A stretch of DNA of 5,557 nt from positions 1 through 5,557 of the forward strand of contig DQOE01000302.1 in the NCBI GenBank assembly GCA_015658765.1. Reading direction: 5' to 3'. Below are positions 1-5,173 of the stretch, in pieces. The position numbers and the translations under genes were made by a program. Below the pieces are notes generated by a model, which was not told the DNA's origin, made no database searches, and saw only the letters and a program-made list of their open reading frames with translations. Numbering within the stretch: position 1 is the stretch's first letter; each line of letters opens with the position of its first letter. The stretch is from Verrucomicrobiota bacterium. GTDB taxonomy: Bacteria; Verrucomicrobiota; Verrucomicrobiia; Limisphaerales; UBA1096.

Positions 1-4
1 CCAC

Positions 5-12
5 TTGGCCAA
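5..12. repeat. TTGGCCAA palindrome, copy 1, beside a second palindrome
   Basis: This is the first of seven exact copies of TTGGCCAA in the window. It lies just downstream of the prfB stop codon and extends to the 10-bp palindrome CTTGGCCAAG at 4-13. It abuts a separate perfect 12-bp palindrome, AGCGCTAGCGCT, at 12-23. There is no T-run on either side, so neither element looks like an intrinsic terminator for prfB. They could form a small structure at the 3' end of the prfB transcript, but this is not shown. Confidence 0.8.
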
Positions 13-26
13 GCGCTAGCGCTCAG

Positions 27-1164
27 TTACTCCCCGTCATCCGCCACGGCTTTGTCGGTCGGGCAGCCGGCGCGGAGCCAGCCGTTGACGAACGGATCGA
101 GATCGCCGTCCATCACCGCCTGCACGTCGCTCGCCTGCACGTTGGTTCGCAAATCCTTCACCATGCGGTACGGCTGGAAAACATAGCTGCGAATCTGGTT
201 CCCCCACGAGATGCTCCCCTTGTCGCCGTAGAATTTCTCCAGCTCGGACCTCTGCTCGTCCTCGCGCCGCGCGGTAATCTTGGCCATGAGAATGTTCATG
301 GCGGTCGCGCGGTTTTGGTGCTGCGAACGCTGGTTTTGGCAGGCGACCACCAGCCCGGTCGGGATGTGCCGGATGCGCACCGCCGTCTCCACCTTGTTGA
401 CATTCTGCCCGCCCTTGCCGCCGGAGCGGAATGTGCCAACCTCGAACTCGGCCGGCGGCAGTTCCTCCTGCTCACTCTCCTCGATCTCGGCGATGACATC
501 GACACTGGCGAAACTGGTGTGCCGACGCTTGTTCGAATCAAACGGCGAGATGCGCACAAGCCGGTGCACACCACGCTCGGCCTTGCAAAAGCCGTAGGCA
601 TTCTCGCCGGTGATCAGTAGCGTGGCGCTCTTGATGCCGGCGACTTCGCCCGAGAGCAGTTCGCTAATCTCGACCTGCCAGCCGCGTTCCTCGCCCCAGC
701 GCTGGTACATGCGCAGGAGCATGTTGGCCCAGTCGCACGACTCGGTACCGCCGGCGCCTGCGTTGATGGAGAAGATGCAGTTGCTGTGGTCGTGCGGCCC
801 GTCGAGCATCAGCTCCAGCTCGAGCGCCTGGAGACGCCCGGTGAACCTGGCCAAGTCGGCCGCCAACTCGGACTGGATGTCCTTCTGCGTGGCCTCGTCC
901 TCGCCATCGGCCAGCTCGAGCATCGTCCGCATGTCGGCGTGCTGCGTCTCGGCCTTGAGCAACGGATCGATGCGGCGCTTAATCGACGACGACTCGGCGA
1001 CGAGTTTTTGGGCGTAGCTGCGATTGTCCCAGAAATTGTCCTGAGACATCTCCCCCTCGATTTCCGTCAAGCGGTTTTGTGCCTTGGGAACGTCAAAGAT
1101 ACCTCCGGAGATGAACGATTTGTTCCGCAGCAGCTTTCAATTGATCCTCGATGTCCTCAAACAT
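27..1164 (-). CDS. prfB: Peptide chain release factor 2 (RF2), with programmed +1 frameshift
   Basis: RF2 is the cytoplasmic class-I release factor that reads UGA and UAA in the ribosomal A site and triggers peptidyl-tRNA hydrolysis. The frame 27-1070 shows the class-I core: the SPF tripeptide that reads the stop codon (within [11 protein letters not shown]) and the catalytic GGQ ([12 protein letters not shown]), followed by the conserved QNQRSQHQN stretch. The open frame alone begins at a TTG and lacks the family's N-terminus. Upstream, ATG at 1164 opens a 23-codon reading frame ([10 protein letters not shown]...LRRYL) that ends at UGA (1095-1093) in the context AGG TAT CTT TGA C. Skipping T1095 gives ...[13 protein letters not shown] and joins the long frame. 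The product is then 378 residues, with SPF at about 206-208 and GGQ at about 251-253, nearly the same positions as in E. coli RF2 (365 residues). Expression is expected to be autoregulated by RF2 level. No Shine-Dalgarno precedes the ATG. Confidence 0.97.
1092..1106 (-). promoter_or_regulatory. prfB programmed +1 frameshift site
   Basis: Read on the minus strand, the site has a Shine-Dalgarno-like GGAGG (1106-1102), a 3-base spacer TAT, the slippery CTT (1098-1096), and the in-frame stop TGA followed by C (1095-1092). This matches the order and spacing known from E. coli prfB. When RF2 is scarce, the ribosome pauses at UGA, anti-Shine-Dalgarno pairing strains it, and it slips one base forward onto GAC. 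The upstream 23-codon frame and the downstream RF2 frame agree with this exactly. Confidence 0.95.
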
Positions 1165-1174
1165 AACCGCGCTC

Positions 1175-1203
1175 AATGTATTTTTTAAAGTTTCAAGTTT
1201 CAA
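1175..1203 (-). promoter_or_regulatory. Candidate sigma-70-like promoter for prfB
   Basis: On the minus strand, TTGAAA (1203-1198) is followed after exactly 17 bases by TACATT (1180-1175). That is 5/6 and 4/6 matches to the E. coli -35 and -10 consensus. The -35 element lies inside the tandem 'tttcaagt' repeat. A start site 6-8 bases below the -10 would fall only a few bases before the ATG at 1164, giving a leaderless or near-leaderless mRNA. That fits the absence of a Shine-Dalgarno. The region is AT-rich, so a chance match is possible. Confidence 0.35.
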
Positions 1204-1385
1204 GTTTTAAGATTGGTTCGCGGCTCCCGGTTCTTCAAAATTAAGACACGGATTTTCACGGATTCATTCTTTGAATTAAACGCAGAGCCGTGTTCTTTCG
1301 AGTCTTTCGTGGCTCAAAAAAGTTTTCAGTTCTTCAAATCCTTGCTCATCCGTGAAATCCGTGTCCCGTTTTCAAACTGAAAACT
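1189..1385. repeat. Intergenic repeat element with nested inverted and direct repeats
   Basis: This element fills most of the 228-base spacer between the SMUG1-like gene and prfB. At the left are tandem copies of 'tttcaagt' (about 1191-1206). An imperfect inverted repeat pairs 1245-1263 (gacacggattttcacggat) with 1348-1365; the arms are 19 and 18 bases and differ by one A. The left arm itself holds two direct copies of CACGGATT spaced 10 bases apart (1247 and 1257). An exact 11-bp inverted repeat pairs AGTTTTCAGTT (1321-1331) with 1375-1385. Motifs of the type 'atccgtg...atccgtgtc' resemble dispersed extragenic repeats found in many environmental bacterial genomes; that comparison is from memory. 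No ORF with coding character lies in it. Confidence 0.7.
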
Positions 1386-1392
1386 AAAAACT

Positions 1393-2160
1393 TCACCCCC
1401 AGATGCCCTGCTCCTTGAGTTGTTTTTCCGCCTGTTCGGCCCAGCCACGGTTGGCGGCGGGGCTGGCCGGGCTGGGGTGCAGGATGCGGCCGATTTTTAC
1501 GTCCGCTTGGCCAAGCACTTCGCGCGCTTTTTTCTCGGCGAACCCGCCGACGGCCACGAGCCATTCCGGCTGCAAAATCGCCACGACCCTAGCCAAGTGC
1601 GCGTTGCAGATTTCCTCAAGCGGCCGGGTCTCGCCGGCGGGCAGCTTGTCCGGCGTGCGGTTGCGGCCGGTGTCCTCGAGGAAGGCCAACGGGCAGTAGT
1701 TCACGACAAAATGCCCGGCGAAGAAGGCCTCCGGTTGGCCAAATTTCTCGGCGAAAAACCCCCAAAACCGGCGGCCACTCACCTCGCTGCGCGGGCAGTC
1801 AAGGCCCAGCACGGGGCGCTTGGGATGCTCTTTGGCCGGCTTGCCGATGGGCGCGTCGATGCGTAGCCAGTCGCGAACGGCGGCCACCTCGCCGAACGGC
1901 ACGCCGACCTGCGCCATGCCAAACGGCCCGGGGTTCATGCCGAGAAAAATCGCGCGCTTGGCCCCGCCGCCGTAGCGGCTGAGAAACTGCTCGTGCGCCG
2001 CCCAAGCATAGTCGAGCGGGTTGTAAACGAACTCTACCGGCGGCAAAAAGGCCAGTCGGTTGACGGCATCGCGCAGCTCGGCGGCGGCAGCGATAAGTTG
2101 AGCGGCTTCGGCGCGTTTCGGCACGGCGGCGTTATAGCCCCAACGCCAGCGGTTGGCCAA
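1393..2160 (-). CDS. SMUG1-type (family 3) uracil-DNA glycosylase
   Basis: The predicted product is a DNA repair glycosylase that removes uracil, and probably oxidised pyrimidines such as 5-hydroxymethyluracil, in base-excision repair. The 255-residue protein is strikingly like vertebrate SMUG1. It has FVYNPLDYAW at 44-53, the active-site motif GMNPGPFGMAQ at 74-84 with catalytic Asn76, then VPFGEV and VRDWL. Next come EHPKRPVLGL (111-120), SEVSGRRFWGFF (125-136) and FVVNYCPL (151-158), whose Asn154 should contact the uracil. The HPSP motif holds His228, followed by NRGW. Length is normal for the family. The first 40 residues are poorly conserved. The start is uncertain: the frame opens after a TAG with no ATG, leaving TTG at 2160, which is part of a TTGGCCAA palindrome, or GTG at 2124. 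Neither has a Shine-Dalgarno. It is co-oriented with prfB but 228 bases away, and divergent from the gene at 2225. Confidence 0.93.
   Translation of the reverse strand: MANRWRWGYNAAVPKRAEAAQLIAAAAELRDAVNRLAFLPPVEFVYNPLDYAWAAHEQFLSRYGGGAKRAIFLGMNPGPFGMAQVGVPFGEVAAVRDWLRIDAPIGKPAKEHPKRPVLGLDCPRSEVSGRRFWGFFAEKFGQPEAFFAGHFVVNYCPLAFLEDTGRNRTPDKLPAGETRPLEEICNAHLARVVAILQPEWLVAVGGFAEKKAREVLGQADVKIGRILHPSPASPAANRGWAEQAEKQLKEQGIWG
1507..1514. repeat. TTGGCCAA palindrome, copy 2
   Basis: An exact copy extended to CTTGGCCAAG (1506-1515), inside the SMUG1-like gene. On the coding strand it reads CTT GGC CAA, giving Leu-Gly-Gln in LGQADVKIG. This poorly constrained stretch precedes the HPSP motif. Confidence 0.85.
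1735..1742. repeat. TTGGCCAA palindrome, copy 3
   Basis: An exact copy inside the SMUG1-like gene, 228 bases from copy 2 and in the same reading phase. On the coding strand it gives Phe-Gly-Gln of FGQPEAFF, a segment where human SMUG1 also has GQPE. Here the motif may partly reflect protein constraint. Confidence 0.8.
2153..2160. repeat. TTGGCCAA palindrome, copy 4, containing the putative TTG start
   Basis: An exact copy at the 5' edge of the SMUG1-like frame. Its first three minus-strand bases are the TTG that could serve as the start codon (TTG GCC AAC). If the real start is GTG 2124, this copy is intergenic, between the divergent genes. Confidence 0.8.
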
Positions 2161-2180
2161 GGTTTGCGTTGCAGCGCGAG

Positions 2181-2213
2181 GGCGGCGGGGCTAGGGTCGC
2201 CGCCGTTCGCGAA
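2181..2213. promoter_or_regulatory. GC-rich hairpin and palindrome between divergent genes
   Basis: The 64-base spacer (2161-2224) between the divergent SMUG1-like gene and the 118-residue gene holds GGCGGCG (2181-2187), which pairs perfectly with CGCCGCC (2198-2204) across a 10-base loop. Two bases further on is the 8-bp palindrome TTCGCGAA (2206-2213). Either could be a protein-binding operator serving both genes, or an RNA structure in the leader of the plus-strand gene. No recognisable -35/-10 pair was found. Confidence 0.35.
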
Positions 2214-2224
2214 ACCAGACAACC

Positions 2225-2581
2225 ATGAGTGACAAAATGATGATGACCATCGCCCACGCCATCAACGACGTGGTGCTGGTGGTGCTGAAGACGCCGGAGA
2301 TTCTGGAGCCGGTCGGGATCACGCAGGAAAAGTTTTTCGCCAAGGTGCTGGGCTATGACGAGACCGGCCTATGGGTGCAGTTCCCCGACTTCGAGCTGCC
2401 GGTGCGAGTGGGTGAAGAATCCAACCTGTGGATCCCCGAGTCGATGCAAGAGGTCGATGCCTCGGCAATGATCCCGTGGGGGGCGATCGGCACCGTCATG
2501 CATTTCCCGAACGTCGAGGGTTACGACAAGCCCAGCCCCTTCAACCGCGACATCGGGTTCAATAACAGCGACACGAGTTAG
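2225..2581 (+). CDS. Conserved-looking hypothetical protein, possible Sm-like fold
   Basis: I do not recognise this 118-residue acidic protein by family. After an N-terminal hydrophobic stretch (about 9-21) it has KFFAKVLGYDETGLWVQF (36-53), two short beta strands with a turn, then a charged insert with two tryptophans. AMIPWGAIGTVMHF (81-94) follows. This pattern resembles the Sm1 strands plus the short Sm2 motif (Ile-Pro-x-x-x-Ile-x-x-Val) of LSm/Hfq proteins, so an RNA-binding or small beta-barrel role is possible but is inference only. The C-terminal 24 residues are polar and probably disordered. There is no signal peptide or transmembrane segment strong enough to call. The ATG at 2225 has no good Shine-Dalgarno. 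The next plus-strand gene begins 47 bases after the TAG stop, so they may be co-transcribed. Confidence 0.8.
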   Translation: MSDKMMMTIAHAINDVVLVVLKTPEILEPVGITQEKFFAKVLGYDETGLWVQFPDFELPVRVGEESNLWIPESMQEVDASAMIPWGAIGTVMHFPNVEGYDKPSPFNRDIGFNNSDTS

Positions 2582-2613
2582 AAGTAACCTTGCTGCTTAC
2601 CAAGGTGTATCTT

Positions 2614-2620
2614 AGGGAGG
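2614..2620 (+). promoter_or_regulatory. Shine-Dalgarno that fixes the start of the 303-residue gene
   Basis: AGGGAGG lies 8 bases before the ATG at 2629. The same frame is open back to a TTG at 2590, but that codon has no Shine-Dalgarno and would add 13 residues ahead of a good signal peptide. The ATG is therefore the preferred start. Confidence 0.85.
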
Positions 2621-2628
2621 TTTTGCGA

Positions 2629-3540
2629 ATGAAATGGGAGAGTTCACGGTTTGGCCATGCAGCCCGCTACCAAGGTTTGACCCTGGGTCGACTTTTGGTT
2701 GCCGTCCTCATTCTCGGCCAAACCGCAAACACCGCTGAAGACAAGCTCAAGGCCGATCGGCCCGAGTGGACGGCACGGCAAATCATAGAAAAGGCCCGTG
2801 AAGCAGCAAAGCGCAACGGCATGGGCGAAACCGTATTTTCTTTTTTACGACAAGCCACCATCAAAGATCTTGGCTCAAAGGGAAAGATCCGAAAGAGCTA
2901 CACCAAGACCTACCGCGCATACACCGACAGACGTGAGCAGGAACTGATCAGCGTGGATGGCAAGCCGGCAAGCCACCGGCAGGTCGCCCGTGAACAAGCC
3001 AGGAACCGTGAACGACAACGCCGATACTTGGCGCGTAAAAAAGCAGGCGGCACCAATACAAGTGAAAACCTGGTCACGAAGAACGTGGAATTGTACCAGG
3101 AAAAATTCATACCCATCCTGGTAGGCGTGGAATCAGTCAATGCTCGCCCGGCCTACGTCATTCAACTGCGGCCAAACACAGACCACAAACTTAAGAGCAA
3201 AACCGTTAACCGCTTCATGAACCAGTTCGACGCCAAGTTGTGGGTGGATAAGGATGAGTTTCATATCGCCAGAATAGACGCAAAATTAAAGAAACCAGTC
3301 ACTTTCCTGGGTGGTTTGGTCGGAGCAGTGAATGCGATTAACATTTCCGTTTCCGAAAAACGATTGGCCAGTGACACGTGGGTAGACGAAATCGTGTCCG
3401 CAAATTTTGACGCCCGGATGTTCTGGAAAACCTACAAATTCCGAATGAAGAGCGAGTCCAGCAACTTCGAGTCCGCCACCTCACTAGGTGACGAGAACGG
3501 CACAAAGCCTGCGGAAAATAGACGAAATCAGTTATTTTAA
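2629..3540 (+). CDS. Exported protein resembling LolA/LolB-fold outer-membrane sorting proteins
   Basis: The 303-residue protein starts with a Sec-type signal: a basic N-region, the hydrophobic core LGRLLVAVLILG (19-30), and probable cleavage after ANTA (36). No lipobox cysteine is present. A mature helix (about 48-64) is followed by strands rich in basic and aromatic residues. ELISVDGKPAS (105-115) and a highly charged helical segment (116-138, ArgGlu-rich) come next. Then come NARPAYVIQLRP (171-182), AKLWVDKDEFHIARIDAKL (202-220) and a C-terminal run of alternating strands (251-280). This order matches uncharacterised LolA/LolB-like proteins common in Acidobacteria and Verrucomicrobia, which are thought to bind lipid or lipoprotein acyl chains in the periplasm. 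The assignment is from pattern memory. Base composition is visibly lower in GC than the flanking genes. It may share a transcript with the gene ending at 2581; the DUF1501 gene is 286 bases further on. Confidence 0.85.
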   Translation: MKWESSRFGHAARYQGLTLGRLLVAVLILGQTANTAEDKLKADRPEWTARQIIEKAREAAKRNGMGETVFSFLRQATIKDLGSKGKIRKSYTKTYRAYTDRREQELISVDGKPASHRQVAREQARNRERQRRYLARKKAGGTNTSENLVTKNVELYQEKFIPILVGVESVNARPAYVIQLRPNTDHKLKSKTVNRFMNQFDAKLWVDKDEFHIARIDAKLKKPVTFLGGLVGAVNAINISVSEKRLASDTWVDEIVSANFDARMFWKTYKFRMKSESSNFESATSLGDENGTKPAENRRNQLF

Positions 3541-3826
3541 ACTGAAACCCCGGATATGCTCCCGATGAGTCCCACCGACCATGGCTCATGGAGGGCGCCA
3601 CAGAAACCAAGTGCTCTGCGTTCGGTCAATACGTCGTGGATCAGTGTCGACCATAATGGGCTTAATAACGATTAACCATTTCAACGCGACATCATTACGT
3701 TATTCTCGCTTTGATTCTGTGCAAAAAAAATTCTTTTCTAGTTGACTAACCTCTACCAATAGGCACCTTTTCCAAAAACACGGGCTTCCGGATGTGCCGG
3801 AGGTCTTATGACGAAGGAGTCCAATC
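3541..3826. other. AT-rich non-coding spacer upstream of the DUF1501 gene
   Basis: No convincing gene lies on either strand of these 286 bases. There is no clear intrinsic terminator after the preceding gene; the best stem there is CCATG-GCT-CATGG near 3580-3592, with no T-run. The middle (about 3660-3780) is AT-rich, with an A8 run at 3723-3730, and probably holds the DUF1501 promoter. TTGACT (3742-3747) is a fair -35 but has no matching -10 at 17 bases. The last 42 bases carry a hairpin and a strong Shine-Dalgarno, listed separately. Confidence 0.6.
3785..3819 (+). promoter_or_regulatory. Leader hairpin and Shine-Dalgarno of the DUF1501 gene
   Basis: CTTCCGG (3785-3791) pairs with CCGGAGG (3797-3803) around the 5-base loop ATGTG, giving a 7-bp stem with one G-T pair. 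Ten bases later AAGGAG (3814-3819) sits 7 bases before the ATG at 3827, an ideal spacing. The GGAGG in the right arm of the stem is itself Shine-Dalgarno-like and would be masked when folded. Four bases after the stem, an out-of-frame ATG (3808) follows it. The stem may protect or tune the leader; no ligand-binding fold is evident. Confidence 0.55.
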
Positions 3827-5173
3827 ATGTTGAAAATCAGTGCAGGTGGCAGGGGCTGCGGCGAGTTCTGCGATGGAATCGCCCGGCGTGACTTCATCCG
3901 GATCGGTGCCATGGGCATCGGCGGCCTCACCATGGCCAACATCCTCGAAGCCGAGGCCAAGGCTGGCATCGGTTCCTCGCACAAGGCGGTCATCAATCTT
4001 TTCCTGCCGGGCGGTCCGCCGCATCAGGATATGTTCGACCTGAAGATGGAGGCACCACGGGAAATCCGGGGCGAGTTCAAGCCGATCTCCACCAACGTCC
4101 CCGGCCTGCAAATCTGCGAGGAGTTCCCGCGCATGGCCAGGATGATGGACAAGTTCACCGTCATCCGCTCTGTAGTCGGTGCCACTGGCGGACACGATGC
4201 CGAACAGTGCATGACCGGCCGTGCCCCCCGCAACCAACCTCCCGGCGGCTGGCCCAGCATTGGCTCGATCCTGTCCAAGCTTAGGGGCCAGGTCAACCCG
4301 GACTCCCCGCCCTTTGTCGGACTCTCGCCCAAGACCGGCCACATCCAATGGAGTGATCCCGGTAAGTCCGGCTTCCTCGGCCCGGCTCATGCAGCGTTCC
4401 GGCCCTCTGCTGAAGGCAAGGAGGACATGACACTCAATGGCATCACGCTCGAGCGATTAAGTGACCGCAAAAAACTCCTGCAAAGCTTCGACCAACTCCG
4501 ACGCGACGTCGATAACTCCGGCCTGATTGAGGGCATGGACGCCTACAACCAACAGGCGTTCGGCATGCTCACATCCGGCAAACTCGCTGAAGCACTCGAC
4601 CTCGAAAAAGAAGACGTGAAGTTGCGTGACCGTTACGGCCGTGGCACGGCCAAGCTGCAATCCGACGGCGCGCCCAAGTTACTCGACCACTTCCTGCTGG
4701 CCCGCCGCTTGGTCGAGGTTGGTGTCCGCTGCGTGTCTCTTTCATTTAGCCGTTGGGATTGGCACGGCGGCAACTTCAACCGTGGCCGTGAAGACTTCCC
4801 AATGCTTGACCAAGGTCTCACTGCACTCGTCGAGGATTTGCACCAACGCGGATTGGACAAGGATGTCGTCGTCGTTTGCTGGGGTGAATTCGGCCGCACA
4901 CCGACCATCAACAAAGACGCCGGCCGCGATCACTGGCCGCGCGTCTCCATGGCGTTGCTCGCCTGCGGTGGCCTGAACCATGGCCAGGTGATCGGCGCCA
5001 CCGATCGCCTTGGCGGCGAAGCCAGCGAACGCCCGGTGACCTTTGCTGAAGTGCACGCCACGCTGTATCACGCCTTGGGCATCGACCCGAACTCGACTAC
5101 CGTTAAAGACCTCAACGGCCGGCCGCATTATTTGGTCGAGAACAACGCCCAACCGCTGCATGAGGTCATCTGA
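3827..5173 (+). CDS. DUF1501 family protein, Tat-exported, alkaline-phosphatase-like fold
   Basis: This 448-residue exported protein belongs to the DUF1501 family. Members are abundant in Planctomycetes and Verrucomicrobia and related to the alkaline phosphatase/sulfatase superfamily; their substrate is unknown. The N-terminus carries a twin-arginine signal, [12 protein letters not shown] (19-30), followed by a mildly hydrophobic stretch, so export of the folded protein is expected. Recognisable family blocks are [15 protein letters not shown] (57-71) and [18 protein letters not shown] (115-132). Others are [10 protein letters not shown] (141-150), [18 protein letters not shown] (290-307), WDWHGGNF (310-317) and CWGEFGRTP (351-359) with GRDHWP (366-371). 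The Asp, His and Glu residues of the last three blocks are candidate metal ligands. Length is normal for the family. The ATG has an AAGGAG 7 bases upstream. Genes of this family usually sit beside DUF1549/DUF1553 (PSD-type cytochrome) genes; none is visible here. The next gene's ATG overlaps this stop by 14 bases. Confidence 0.95.
   Translation: MLKISAGGRGCGEFCDGIARRDFIRIGAMGIGGLTMANILEAEAKAGIGSSHKAVINLFLPGGPPHQDMFDLKMEAPREIRGEFKPISTNVPGLQICEEFPRMARMMDKFTVIRSVVGATGGHDAEQCMTGRAPRNQPPGGWPSIGSILSKLRGQVNPDSPPFVGLSPKTGHIQWSDPGKSGFLGPAHAAFRPSAEGKEDMTLNGITLERLSDRKKLLQSFDQLRRDVDNSGLIEGMDAYNQQAFGMLTSGKLAEALDLEKEDVKLRDRYGRGTAKLQSDGAPKLLDHFLLARRLVEVGVRCVSLSFSRWDWHGGNFNRGREDFPMLDQGLTALVEDLHQRGLDKDVVVVCWGEFGRTPTINKDAGRDHWPRVSMALLACGGLNHGQVIGATDRLGGEASERPVTFAEVHATLYHALGIDPNSTTVKDLNGRPHYLVENNAQPLHEVI

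Noticed and set aside
786..1166. Plus-strand open frame opposite prfB (126 codons), with others at 280-620 and 610-1017
   Set aside because: They lie antisense to a certain RF2 gene and their predicted proteins show no family motifs. GC-rich codon bias opens such shadow frames.
1165..1392. CRISPR-like array in the repeat-rich spacer
   Set aside because: The repeats are short and unequally spaced and occur mostly in inverted pairs. There are no regular spacers and no cas genes.
1420..1866. Plus-strand open frame opposite the SMUG1-like gene
   Set aside because: It is antisense to conserved catalytic motifs of the glycosylase. There is no ribosome-binding site and no recognisable protein features.
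2590..2628. Longer start (TTG 2590) for the 303-residue protein
   Set aside because: The Shine-Dalgarno AGGGAGG at 2614-2620 lies within this extension at ideal distance from ATG 2629, which also gives a cleaner signal peptide.
3580..3592. CCATG-GCT-CATGG stem as terminator of the 303-residue gene
   Set aside because: The stem is only 5 bp with a 3-base loop and has no T-run after it.
3742..3770. Promoter with TTGACT as -35 before the DUF1501 gene
   Set aside because: No acceptable -10 hexamer occurs 16-18 bases downstream (ACCTTT at 17). The same holds for TTGATT at 3711.
3806..4390. Minus-strand 194-codon frame opposite the start of DUF1501
   Set aside because: It is a shadow of the DUF1501 frame. 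The DUF1501 protein carries unmistakable family blocks and a good Shine-Dalgarno.
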